Of a DNA stretch of 64,000 bases, positions 10,743 to 19,696 are shown piece after piece. Location of the stretch: contig CAMAVB010000005.1 in NCBI GenBank assembly GCA_945861465.1, forward strand, positions 1 through 64,000, written 5' to 3'. This DNA is from Candidatus Kuenenia stuttgartensis. Its GTDB lineage: Bacteria; Planctomycetota; Planctomycetia; Planctomycetales; Planctomycetaceae. Within the stretch, counting starts at the first letter, position 1. The number at the start of each line of letters is the position of its first letter. Made by a program: the position numbers and the translations under genes. The notes beneath the pieces were generated by a model that was not told the origin of the DNA, searched no databases, and saw only the letters and a list, made by a program, of their open reading frames with translations.

Positions 10743-11626
10743 TAAATTCGCCAGCCGAAGCCGACATTCGTGAAGGAATTGGAGGCATCGTCATTCAGGC
10801 CCCAGCCCACGCGCACGCCCACCTCGAAGTCCGGTGAGATCAGGTAATGAATGCCCGGGCTGAAATACTGAGGAGCTCGGTTTTCCGCACGTCCGTCAGT
10901 GAAAAGTCCAAAGTACTCGGCATGCACGTTCCACCGCTCGGCAACCGGAACTTTAAGGACAACTGACGGAGCCCAGTCGTTGAAATGGTCACCTTCCTCT
11001 TTAGTGGCCACATATCGCAGTGACGAGTCCAGTTGCCAGTCTTCAAAGATCTCCCAGCCGAAGACATAACCGAGCTGGAAATCGGTCGCTGTTTCCGGGC
11101 CGGAAGTTGGAGTTGTGCCCTGGAGAATGCACGCACTTTTCGGAATCCATGTGTCCTGCTCGGTCATCGCAACCTTGATGCCATAGAGCAACCGGGATTC
11201 TTCGCTGGAGTCCAGTTCCTCAAGCAGCCCGCCGGAATCACCGCCCGAGACTGTGCCACCGCCACCAATTTCGTAGTTCCAGCCGAACCGAAGTTCGATG
11301 TGTTCGGTGAGCCCCGCGCGTGTCAGAATCTCAGGAAAACTGTGTGTGTCATCCATGCTGCGATTGTCTATGAACGAATACGACGATTCAAAGAGGAATC
11401 GACCCGTTCCGACGGTCGATGTCGCCGGAGTAAACGAGTCTCGGTCGGTTTCCAGTTCCTCGTTGTCCCGTTCGGATTCGCCTCGATCCTGCGGTGACAG
11501 CCAAAGATCATCGACCGGCTCGAACAACTCCCCAATCCCTTGGCCAACAGTGACGTTTCCGCAGCACAACGCCAACGCCAGGATTAGCCTGGACAAGAAC
11601 ACCGTAGAGGAAGTTTGGCAGGTCAT
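10742..11626 (-). CDS. Putative outer-membrane transporter-type protein (signal peptide, beta-rich)
   Basis: ORF 10742-11770; likely start at 11626 (MTCQTSSTVFLSRLILALALCCGN). Sequence with TGRFLFESSYSFIDN...LRFGWNYEIGGGG...FSPGIHYLISPDFEVGVRVGWGLNDDASNSFTNVGFGWRI resembles planctomycete transporter/phenol-degradation outer membrane family. Confidence 0.75.
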   Translation of the reverse strand: MTCQTSSTVFLSRLILALALCCGNVTVGQGIGELFEPVDDLWLSPQDRGESERDNEELETDRDSFTPATSTVGTGRFLFESSYSFIDNRSMDDTHSFPEILTRAGLTEHIELRFGWNYEIGGGGTVSGGDSGGLLEELDSSEESRLLYGIKVAMTEQDTWIPKSACILQGTTPTSGPETATDFQLGYVFGWEIFEDWQLDSSLRYVATKEEGDHFNDWAPSVVLKVPVAERWNVHAEYFGLFTDGRAENRAPQYFSPGIHYLISPDFEVGVRVGWGLNDDASNSFTNVGFGWRI

Positions 11627-11958
11627 GTGTCGAGATCTTCGGAAAGCGACATACGCATGGGCATTCGAAAGTGGCAGGGGTTGCCAGTCGCCAGTCAATC
11701 GCGACGGCACGCTACTCCTGTAATCGACTGTAGATTGCACGAGAACAACCGCGCGTCGTCTGAAAACCATTGCTCCACGATGACACTGCCGGATCGTAGG
11801 AATTCCGTAAACTGGACCAATTGCTAAACCATGCAGCAGCGGCAGAAATTGCCGACTTCAGTTCCGTGGACCGGTCCAAATTCCATTCCGTGAAATGCGA
11901 GGGCCGCCCAGCAGTGATGGAGTTCAGGGCAGGAAGGTTTGGGGCAGGAAAATCTGTA

Positions 11959-12060
11959 AGGACCGTTCTAGAAATAATTGACCGCATCCTCCTCTCCCCT
12001 GGAAGGGGAGAGGGCAGGGTGAGGGGTAAAGAAAGAGACAGATATTTCTCGAACGGTCCT
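11959..12060. repeat. 102-bp element with same termini as the double-hairpin family but a different core, copy B
   Basis: TAAGGACCGTTCTAGAAATA...CTCTCCCCTGGAAGGGGAGAG hairpin...TATTTCTCGAACGGTCCTAA. Confidence 0.8.
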
Positions 12061-12114
12061 AACCGTTCACGATTTTTCGAGAATGGCAGCTTAAACCACA
12101 GATCGACGCCTCGA

Positions 12115-13119
12115 CTACTTCACTTTGACGAGCTTCATGAGTCGACCGGAGACGTTCCAGTCCTGAACGTACAGGTTGCCGTCTTTGTCCCAGTAGGATC
12201 CATGCGTGCCGCTGAAGATGCCTTCGACCCACTGCTCCTGAGGCACATTGTAACTGCCACCTTTCGCAGGATCCGGATTGTGGCCGAGGACTGAGATGAT
12301 TCTGTTGCTCTTGTCCAGGATCACGACTCGTCCGTGCAGGTCGGGCACGGAAACAAAATCGCCATGGATCGCGACGGAGGTCGGCATTCCGAGGCCAGTG
12401 ATCACTTCTTCGATAAAGTTGCCGTCAAGATCGTAGTGTAAAAGGCGGCCTTTGGGCTCGTGATTGCGATCGCAGATGAGCAGGCGAGGCGGCTCGTACC
12501 GCGTGTCCAAAGTCATGCCGTGCGCCGTGTTGAATTGCTTCAGATCATTCCCTTTGCTCCCGAAGTGCATCAAGTATTTGCCCGTCTTGTCGAACTTGAA
12601 AATGTAGTTGCTGGCATAGCCATCGGAGAGAATGATGTCGCCGTTCGGCGCGACCGTGATGGCCGTGGGATTGAACTGCTTCAGATCGAGTTTCGATTCC
12701 TCAGGGAACGGCAGCTTCAGCACGATGTCACCGGTTTCCGCGCTGAACTTGATCCCTTCTGCATTGGCGTTGCGAGCTCCATAGATGAATTCTCCTTCCG
12801 CTTCATCGCGGATTTCCATGTCATGGATTCTTGTATACTCGTCCCCGACAAAACGGCGGATCAGCTTCCCGTCCGGAGAAAACACAAACACGCCCATATC
12901 GGCGCTGGTGTAGATATTGCCTGCCTTATCGATCACGACACTGCCGTGCGTCGGACCGATCACCGACTTCCCGTCTTCGCCGAGTCCCCAGCCTGGCACC
13001 GTATCGAACGTCATCGCCCCGGCCCCCATTCGCACGGGTGCCACCGGATCGGCTGCAAAGCTCTGCACCGCAAGGCTGAGGGCACAGGTGAAAGCGAGGG
13101 ACTTCAAAAAGTTCTGCAT
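12115..13119 (-). CDS. NHL-repeat / beta-propeller protein, secreted (peptidylglycine monooxygenase-like)
   Basis: ORF 12115-13152; start 13119 gives a signal peptide (MQNFLKSLAFTCALSLAVQSFA); repeated blades such as GSVVIDKAGNIYTSADMGVFVFSPDGKLIRRF and TAITVAPNGDIILSDGYASNYIFKFDKTGKYL. Confidence 0.85.
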   Translation of the reverse strand: MQNFLKSLAFTCALSLAVQSFAADPVAPVRMGAGAMTFDTVPGWGLGEDGKSVIGPTHGSVVIDKAGNIYTSADMGVFVFSPDGKLIRRFVGDEYTRIHDMEIRDEAEGEFIYGARNANAEGIKFSAETGDIVLKLPFPEESKLDLKQFNPTAITVAPNGDIILSDGYASNYIFKFDKTGKYLMHFGSKGNDLKQFNTAHGMTLDTRYEPPRLLICDRNHEPKGRLLHYDLDGNFIEEVITGLGMPTSVAIHGDFVSVPDLHGRVVILDKSNRIISVLGHNPDPAKGGSYNVPQEQWVEGIFSGTHGSYWDKDGNLYVQDWNVSGRLMKLVKVK

Positions 13120-13281
13120 GTTCAGGATTCCTGGTTGAATTTTGAGCGGCAACAGTCAGACTGCTGTGGAGCCTGATGATCAAACGTTACACGGCGTCTG
13201 GTCGGTAAGAAATCAACTTGAGCTACCGTCGATTCCGGTTTGTCTGAACAAGTTCTAGTCCAGGAAAAGCAAGGTTGTCAA

Positions 13282-14670
13282 ATGGTCGCATGGCATCGGC
13301 AGGATTTCAGACAATCGATAAAAGTCACAATTGTACTTCTGATCGCGTTGGTCCTCACACCTTTTGCATCGTCGCACGCAGCGGAAAACTCCAGGCCAAA
13401 CATCATCCTGATCATGGCGGATGACTTCGGGTACGAATGCGTTACGGCGAACGGAGGCCAGTCGTATCAGACACCAAACCTTGACAAGCTTGCCGCCACG
13501 GGAGTCCGCTTCGAGCATTGTCATGTGCAACCACTGTGTACGCCGACGCGCGTCCAGCTGATGACAGGGCGCTACAACCTTCGCAACTATCTGAATTTCG
13601 GCACGCTCGTCCGCACGGAGACGACGTTTGGGCACCTGTTCAGGAACGCGGGCTACACCACTGGAATTTGCGGCAAGTGGCAGCTTGGGCGTGAAGTCGA
13701 TGCTCCTCAACACTTTGGTTTCGAGGAATCATGCTTGTGGCAGCACACACGCCGCCCGCCGCGTTATGCAAATCCCGGTTTGGAGTACAACGGAATCGAG
13801 AAAGATTTTGCCAATGGTGAATACGGGCCAACACTCGTCAATGACTTTGCGCTCGACTTCATCACGCGGCACCGTGAGCAGCCGTTCTTTCTGTACTATC
13901 CGATGATCCTGACGCACAGCCCCTTCCAGCCGACTCCGAATAGCATCGACTGGGATCCGAAAACAAAATCCGAGAAAGAACAGCAGCATGTGCAGCACTT
14001 CGCAGACATGACGGCTTATGCGGATCAGTTGGTTGGTCGCGTCGTCGCGAAGCTCGATGAACTCAGGCTGCGCGAAAACACGCTGCTCATTTTCATCGGC
14101 GATAACGGCACGCTCGGAAGCATCACCAGCCGCTTCAATGGCACGGATTTCAAAGGCGGCAAGGGCAGGACGACTCATCGCGGCACACATGTCCCGTGCA
14201 TCGCGAACTGGCCCGCCGCGATGAAACAGGGTCGCGTGAACACGGACTTAATCAGCAGCACAGATTTCCTGCCGACGATCTGCGAAGCGGCCGGTGTCGT
14301 CGTACCGGCCACCATTGATGGCGTCAGCTTTCTGCCTCAACTTCGCGGAGAATCCGGAACGCCACGTGAATGGCTTTACACCTGGTATTCGCCGAGGCAA
14401 AACGCCGACATGACCATCCATGAGTGCGCCTTCAATCACAATTTCAAACTCTACCGAACGGGCGAGTTCTTTGATCTTGCCGAAGATCCGGATGAGAAAA
14501 ACCCGCTGCCGATCAGTTCGCTTGAGGCTGCACCAGCAGCCGCTGCCACGAAACTACAATCTGCACTCGATCAATTTGCAGACGCTCGACCTGGTGAACT
14601 TGACCAACAAGTCGCCCGATCGACAGTTGATAGTAAGCCCGTCAGGAAGAAAAAGAAGAACGGCGAATAA
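13282..14670 (+). CDS. Sulfatase (arylsulfatase family)
   Basis: NIILIMADDFGYECV N-terminal metal site; VQPLCTPTRVQLMTGRYNLRNY = C-T-P-T-R sulfatase signature for formylglycine modification; GDNGTLGS; ORF may start at 13240. Confidence 0.93.
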   Translation: MVAWHRQDFRQSIKVTIVLLIALVLTPFASSHAAENSRPNIILIMADDFGYECVTANGGQSYQTPNLDKLAATGVRFEHCHVQPLCTPTRVQLMTGRYNLRNYLNFGTLVRTETTFGHLFRNAGYTTGICGKWQLGREVDAPQHFGFEESCLWQHTRRPPRYANPGLEYNGIEKDFANGEYGPTLVNDFALDFITRHREQPFFLYYPMILTHSPFQPTPNSIDWDPKTKSEKEQQHVQHFADMTAYADQLVGRVVAKLDELRLRENTLLIFIGDNGTLGSITSRFNGTDFKGGKGRTTHRGTHVPCIANWPAAMKQGRVNTDLISSTDFLPTICEAAGVVVPATIDGVSFLPQLRGESGTPREWLYTWYSPRQNADMTIHECAFNHNFKLYRTGEFFDLAEDPDEKNPLPISSLEAAPAAAATKLQSALDQFADARPGELDQQVARSTVDSKPVRKKKKNGE

Positions 14671-14679
14671 GGTCTGACA

Positions 14680-15123
14680 TCACGTGTGTCCGAGCATGTA
14701 CTCGTTGAGAAAGTGGATGGTGACTTCCTGGTGATTGCTGTGATGAGCATTCAGGTCACCGATGGAGATCAGACCCTGAACCTTGCCGCTGCCATCCACT
14801 ACCGGAAGATGGCGAATGCGGTGTTGGCGGAAAATGCTGCGGGCATCATCGATCGACGTCTCCGGCCTGCAGCAGGCGACTTCCCTCGTCATTACTTCCC
14901 CCACATGGACACTCGACGGTGCTCGTTCTGCAGCTACGACACGCCGCAGGACGTCGCGTTCGGTAAAGATCCCTACGAGGTTTTCTTCATCGTTGATCAC
15001 CAGCAACGCACCAATGCTGTGCTCGTTCATTTTCTGAGTCGCTGCCAGCACGGTTTCGTGCGGATGAGTCGAATGCAGAGAGTGCTTCTGTTTCTCGTTC
15101 AGTATATCAGAAACGCTTCCCAT
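14680..15123 (-). CDS. CBS-domain pair protein
   Basis: ALLVINDEENLVGIFTERDVLRRVV and IRHLPVVDGSGKVQGLISIGDLN are paired CBS motifs; start 15123 (MGSVSDILNEK) preferred over 15213. Confidence 0.9.
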   Translation of the reverse strand: MGSVSDILNEKQKHSLHSTHPHETVLAATQKMNEHSIGALLVINDEENLVGIFTERDVLRRVVAAERAPSSVHVGEVMTREVACCRPETSIDDARSIFRQHRIRHLPVVDGSGKVQGLISIGDLNAHHSNHQEVTIHFLNEYMLGHT

Positions 15124-15359
15124 GAGTCTGGCTCCGGTCTTGGCAGGGATGCTGCAGCTGAGCATGATCGGACGGACACGCATCGGCAATGAGCGGACTG
15201 GCAGGCGACGCACATCCGTAAACGAACACTACGGTAACAAGGGGGAGCCACGCGAGCAATAAATCCAACCCGCGTATTGCGAAAATTCGCCAAGGACCTG
15301 AGCGTGAGGTTGTGGTAGAATTCAGAAAGCGACTTTTTCGTTCTTCAGGATCCGATGCA

Positions 15360-16580
15360 ATGCACACACTGACACGCGACCTTCATTTTCGCTTCCCGAT
15401 GAGCTGGCTCGCAGCTCTGAAATTTGCGATCTGCACCGCCTGCGTGCCTGGATCCGTCTTTGCGTGCAAAGCAGACGAAAAGTCTGCGGAATACGCGCGC
15501 GAGACCACTGAGATTCAGGCAGACCTTGATGCCGGTCGAAACACCGAAGCAAAGCAACGGCTGGCAGCGACTGCAGAATCTCACCGCAGTTTTGAGTTTC
15601 GTTATCTGACGTCTCGTGCAGAGAAAAGCTCTGCGGACGGTGTGGCAGCTCCTGATCTGATCCGCAAAATCGCGAAGCCGGAAATTGAAACTCGCTATGG
15701 GGTCCTCAATCCCGTCAATCGACAATTGGTCTTTATCTGCCGAGACGGGGGATTAAGGATTCATGATCTGGCCTCGCCCCAGTCGGACCCGATTGTAAAA
15801 ATGCATCCGCAGGCTTCGACTGTATTTTCAGGCACGTTCAGTCACGATGGCACACGATTCTTTTCCGGTCACCAGAACGGTGAAGTCCTGGTCTGGGATG
15901 CGGCCACGTGGGAAATTGTTCAGACTGTTTCGCTCGGGGAAGAGTGGCCAGTGCGAGAGCTCGCGGCAGCTCCGGATGGTTCCGCGTTCGTCGGCGAAAG
16001 TAAGTCCGAATTGCAGCTTTGGTCATTGACCGACGATGCTCCGAAAAAGATTGCGGCTGTGGGAGAGCGTTATAACTTTGGTGAAGGACTTGCGTTCAGT
16101 CCGGCTGGGGACATGCTGGCCACGGGCGGTATGTTTGACATCAAGCTGCACAACTCGCGAACCGGCGCAGAAGTCCATTCGATGCGACATGCGTCTTACA
16201 CGATGGGACTGGAATTCAGTCCTGATGGTAAGAAAATTGCGAGTGCCCCTCGCGGCAACGTCAACAAGTTTTTGGCCGTGTTTGAAGTGACCGCGGACCA
16301 GCCGATCTTCAATGCGGGTCCCTTTGGAAACTATGTCGTCGGTTTGTCATTTACGCCCGATGGTAAACGCATCGCCGCGACCGGATGCGAGAACGTCGTC
16401 CGTCTGTTCGATGCCGCGACTGGGGACGTTGTGCTCACTTTCAATCGTCCAGGCTGCAGCGCCGAACCTGCTTTTACGCATGACGGTCGCCTGCTGGGCT
16501 GGAATGAACCCGCCGGTTTCTTTTTCATCGACTTACGGAAAGATGCAGACGCCGACGGGAAGAAATCTGGAGCGAAATGA
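15360..16580 (+). CDS. WD40-repeat protein
   Basis: Multiple blades: FSGTFSHDGTRFFSGHQNGEVLVWDAATWEIV, MGLEFSPDGKKIASAP, VVGLSFTPDGKRIAATGCENVVRLFDAATGDVV. Confidence 0.88.
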   Translation: MHTLTRDLHFRFPMSWLAALKFAICTACVPGSVFACKADEKSAEYARETTEIQADLDAGRNTEAKQRLAATAESHRSFEFRYLTSRAEKSSADGVAAPDLIRKIAKPEIETRYGVLNPVNRQLVFICRDGGLRIHDLASPQSDPIVKMHPQASTVFSGTFSHDGTRFFSGHQNGEVLVWDAATWEIVQTVSLGEEWPVRELAAAPDGSAFVGESKSELQLWSLTDDAPKKIAAVGERYNFGEGLAFSPAGDMLATGGMFDIKLHNSRTGAEVHSMRHASYTMGLEFSPDGKKIASAPRGNVNKFLAVFEVTADQPIFNAGPFGNYVVGLSFTPDGKRIAATGCENVVRLFDAATGDVVLTFNRPGCSAEPAFTHDGRLLGWNEPAGFFFIDLRKDADADGKKSGAK

Positions 16581-16747
16581 GGGACCGGTCGCCAGACCAA
16601 CGGGTTCAATTTGTTCGTAGTCCCGCCTTCGGGCGGAAATCGAGGCAGCCCTGGCATGATCCGCCAATCCATTTCCGGCTGAAGCCGGGACAACAAGCAA
16701 TTCCGGGCCAGTGAACCTGGTGCTCTGTCAGTGATGAAATGATGAGT

Positions 16748-16813
16748 TGTGTGCCACTGGCTCTGCCAGTGTTTCATGCATATGGTAAACACTGGCAGAG
16801 CCAGTGGCACACA
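16748..16813. repeat. 66-bp palindromic element, copy 3
   Basis: TGTGTGCCACTGGCTCTGCCAGTG...CACTGGCAGAGCCAGTGGCACACA. Confidence 0.9.
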
Positions 16814-16850
16814 TCAAAGCGCAGTTGACCGAGCCCTGGTGCTTGTCACA

Positions 16851-17633
16851 TCACATCCGCCATTGTTTCAGTTTGTTCAGATTATTGATCCCAAACGCGC
16901 ACAGGATCCCGAACAGGATCATCATGCCTTTCGGGTCTGGCTGAAGGTTCTTCAGGATTGTGCTGTGTGGTTCCGGGAGCCAGGTGAACAGACCGTACGG
17001 GATAAAGGGAACCTGCAGAGCGCTGTTCAGGCACCAGGCACCTCGAACCGCAAGCAGGGCGGATGAGACCACTGAAATCTGCAGGACGATTTCCTTGATG
17101 TTCCTCCGGCGCGGCCCATACAGCTCGAACAGGTTCACTGTGATGTTGCCTCCGTCGAGTGGAAGGCAGGGCACGAAGTTCACCAGATTTCCAAAGACGC
17201 CGAAGAACAACATCATGTGAACGGCGAAGACTTTCGGCGAGTCGTAGTCTCTCAGGAAATCCAGAGGATCCTGTACGGTGATCAGCAAGACGATGTAGAC
17301 GATCGCAGCCAGAGCAAGGCCAGCCAACGGTCCGGCGGCTGAGATTCTGAGGTTTCGCCCCGGTGTCATACGTGTCGATGTGGCAAGGCCAAACAGGAAC
17401 ACGAGCACAATCTCAGACGGAAATCCATAGCGTCTGGCCATCAGAGCATGCCCGAGTTCATGGACAAGCACCGAAACAAAGACGCACACGATTCCGATCA
17501 ACGTCAGCGCAATATTATCGCCGCGCCACGTAACCATTGCAGACGACAGCCAGAACAGGGGATGAACACGAACCGGAACATCAAACAAACGGAATCGCAG
17601 ATCAAATTCCGTCTCATTGCCAGCACCAATCAT
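16851..17633 (-). CDS. Site-2 protease-like M50 family membrane protein
   Basis: VSVLVHELGHALMARRYG (HExxH) and VNFVPCLPLDGGNITVNLFE (D-G motif) typical of M50; start 17633 (MIGAGNETEF). Confidence 0.9.
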   Translation of the reverse strand: MIGAGNETEFDLRFRLFDVPVRVHPLFWLSSAMVTWRGDNIALTLIGIVCVFVSVLVHELGHALMARRYGFPSEIVLVFLFGLATSTRMTPGRNLRISAAGPLAGLALAAIVYIVLLITVQDPLDFLRDYDSPKVFAVHMMLFFGVFGNLVNFVPCLPLDGGNITVNLFELYGPRRRNIKEIVLQISVVSSALLAVRGAWCLNSALQVPFIPYGLFTWLPEPHSTILKNLQPDPKGMMILFGILCAFGINNLNKLKQWRM

Positions 17634-17835
17634 AAACAACTCCTTTGGCAACCAGATTTCAGACACAGAATCCTGAAAATCCCCGAAATCCGAACTCTGT
17701 GGTCGCTGAGTGTCACACAAGATACAGTGTTGAGCCACGAAGTCGAATCCACACCGGCAGACGCAGTTTTTTTTGGCAATCGCTGCCGCAATTCGACTGT
17801 GATTTGGCCATCAGTCGTTCAAGGAAATCTGTGCG

Positions 17836-18765
17836 TTGGGAAGTCTGTTTCGAATCATACTGAACCTGCCGATCCTGCGCGGAGCTCTGAAGCCCTTCAC
17901 GCGGCTGATGGTGGGTTTGATCGCTATTCCGATCTTTCGCTTTATCCTGAAGCGTGTCTTCCGCCTGCACACGCTGGACAAGGAACTGGAGAAGGATCTG
18001 GAAGAGTGGTTTCGCGGGGCATTGCTGCTCCTGGCGGCGACAGCCAACATGGAACCCCTGCTCTTCTGGTGGGTGGAGAACGTGGACTGGCTGGATCGCG
18101 CGGACTGGTTCACGATGGGATTGCGGCTCCTGCTGGCGATCGGCGTGATTGAGGCGATGCCAGATCAGGAACTCTTTGCAGTGATGCACCCTGGTCCGCC
18201 AAAACTGCAGAAGGGTGAGAACTTATTCCGGCAGATCTGGCGACAGAAAATGAAGTTTTTCAAAGGAACAGCCTGTCGACATCTGAGTCGTTCGTCACCA
18301 GTGCTCGCAATGATGTGTGCCATTGTGGGTGCGGAATTGCCGTCGATGGGAGAATATCGTGCAGACATCGCCCGCCACGACTTTGTGATCGGCTGGGCGT
18401 ATTGCGAGCAGTGCAGCATGGCGCTGCCGCAGCAGTGTCTGGCGTCTGCAGAACAAGTTCGCCGCGTGACACAGGAAATTCCTGCAACGAAACAACAGGT
18501 CGAGAAGTTTGACCGTCAATGGGAACGCTGGATCGTAGGCTGGGTCTGCTATCTGCTGGCGATCACACAGTATCTGATCATCGGCCTCGTGACGCGCCGT
18601 GACAAAGCCCTTGATATGCTCAATGAATTCGACCGCGCCGTAGCGGATCGACGAAAGGCGCTCGTCGAGGAATTTGTGGAAGCCGGAAATCTGCCAGTAG
18701 ATTTCGAGGGGACGACACCGGTTCCGGAACAGCCGCCGAAGCATGCAGTCAAAACCAATCGATGA
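17836..18765 (+). CDS. Conserved hypothetical membrane-associated protein
   Basis: 309-aa open frame with coding-like composition, hydrophobic N-terminus and TM near WIVGWVCYLLAITQYLIIGLV; start codon (TTG) uncertain. Confidence 0.7.
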   Translation: MGSLFRIILNLPILRGALKPFTRLMVGLIAIPIFRFILKRVFRLHTLDKELEKDLEEWFRGALLLLAATANMEPLLFWWVENVDWLDRADWFTMGLRLLLAIGVIEAMPDQELFAVMHPGPPKLQKGENLFRQIWRQKMKFFKGTACRHLSRSSPVLAMMCAIVGAELPSMGEYRADIARHDFVIGWAYCEQCSMALPQQCLASAEQVRRVTQEIPATKQQVEKFDRQWERWIVGWVCYLLAITQYLIIGLVTRRDKALDMLNEFDRAVADRRKALVEEFVEAGNLPVDFEGTTPVPEQPPKHAVKTNR

Positions 18766-19097
18766 ATGTCACAGCTGAAGGAGTTTATGAAAAGTCGGCT
18801 GAGGCGCATGGACACGGAGGGCTGACGCCCAACCGCTCGCCGGACTCATTTTCCGTCTCCGGTGTCTGGCTCCGGTTACGTGGTGCATCGCTCCGGTTAC
18901 GTGGTGCATCTGCGGAATTTCTTCTCCGTCGATGCTCTGCTCGCTGCCTGCTGTCAAAAAGTCGGTTCACTGGTTGTCAAGCAGGCATCAGTCCGTTTAT
19001 GATCCCATCCGTACGCAGTCCACACTGCCGGAATCGGCGGTGCTGCTAACGTCGGTTGTAAGCAGATGAAGCTGCATTGTTTTCGAGGATAAGCACG

Positions 19098-19397
19098 ATG
19101 GGACAGCCTGCCGCTCGCGTTGGTGATATGCACGTTTGCCCGATGGTAACTCCAAGTGTCCCGCCAATTCCGCATGTCGGCGGTCCAATTCTGCCGCCGG
19201 GCGGCATCACGACACTGATTGGAGGGATGCCCGCAGCTCGCGTTGGGGACATGGCCGTTTGTGTGGGGCCTCCGGATGCAATTGCGCTGGGATCATTTAC
19301 GGTCCTGATCAACGGAGCGCCAGCCGCCAGAATGGGTGACATGACGACTCATGGTGGATCAATTGTTCTGGGTCTGCCAACAGTTCTGATTGGCTAA
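19098..19397 (+). CDS. PAAR-domain protein (T6SS spike tip)
   Basis: MGQPAARVGDMHVCPMVTP...GGMPAARVGDMAVCVGPPDAIALGSFTVLINGAPAARMGDMTTHGGSIVLGLPTVLIG: three PAAR repeats. Confidence 0.95.
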   Translation: MGQPAARVGDMHVCPMVTPSVPPIPHVGGPILPPGGITTLIGGMPAARVGDMAVCVGPPDAIALGSFTVLINGAPAARMGDMTTHGGSIVLGLPTVLIG

Positions 19398-19507
19398 GTC
19401 GCAAAGATTTTCTGGTAGAGTTTCCACACGGTTGTGTACACGGTCACTCACGTATTGCTCAAGAAGCATCACACGATCCAAGGCAAGGCAAGACGAGCAA
19501 ACAACTG

Positions 19508-19696
19508 GTGCTCAGCAGTGGAGCTTTCACTGAGTCATTGTGGAGTGTTGTCGATCATGCAGGAACTGAATGGCCGCTGATTCTCACAGCAGGCAGAGAT
19601 GCCCTTGTCTATTTTCCTGGGCCAGACGCGCATGGGTACTGTAAAATTGGTGGCTGGACCTTAATATCGCAATTGAATTCAGTTGAGACAGAATAA
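19508..19696 (+). CDS. Small hypothetical ORF translationally adjacent to the downstream TPR-methyltransferase gene
   Basis: 62-aa GTG-start ORF whose TAA overlaps the next ATG (TAATG at 19694-19698), suggesting coupling. Confidence 0.4.
   Translation: MLSSGAFTESLWSVVDHAGTEWPLILTAGRDALVYFPGPDAHGYCKIGGWTLISQLNSVETE

Noticed and set aside
11821-12294. 157-aa plus-strand ORF
   Set aside because: Runs through the 102-bp repeat element and antisense to the NHL gene; no coding signal.
12460-13176. 238-aa ORF on the plus strand
   Set aside because: Exact antisense of the NHL-repeat gene; no domain features; typical mirror ORF of a high-GC3 gene.
18869-18910. 21-bp direct duplication (CTCCGGTTACGTGGTGCAT twice)
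   Set aside because: Only two copies, no wider context; noted as a small local duplication.
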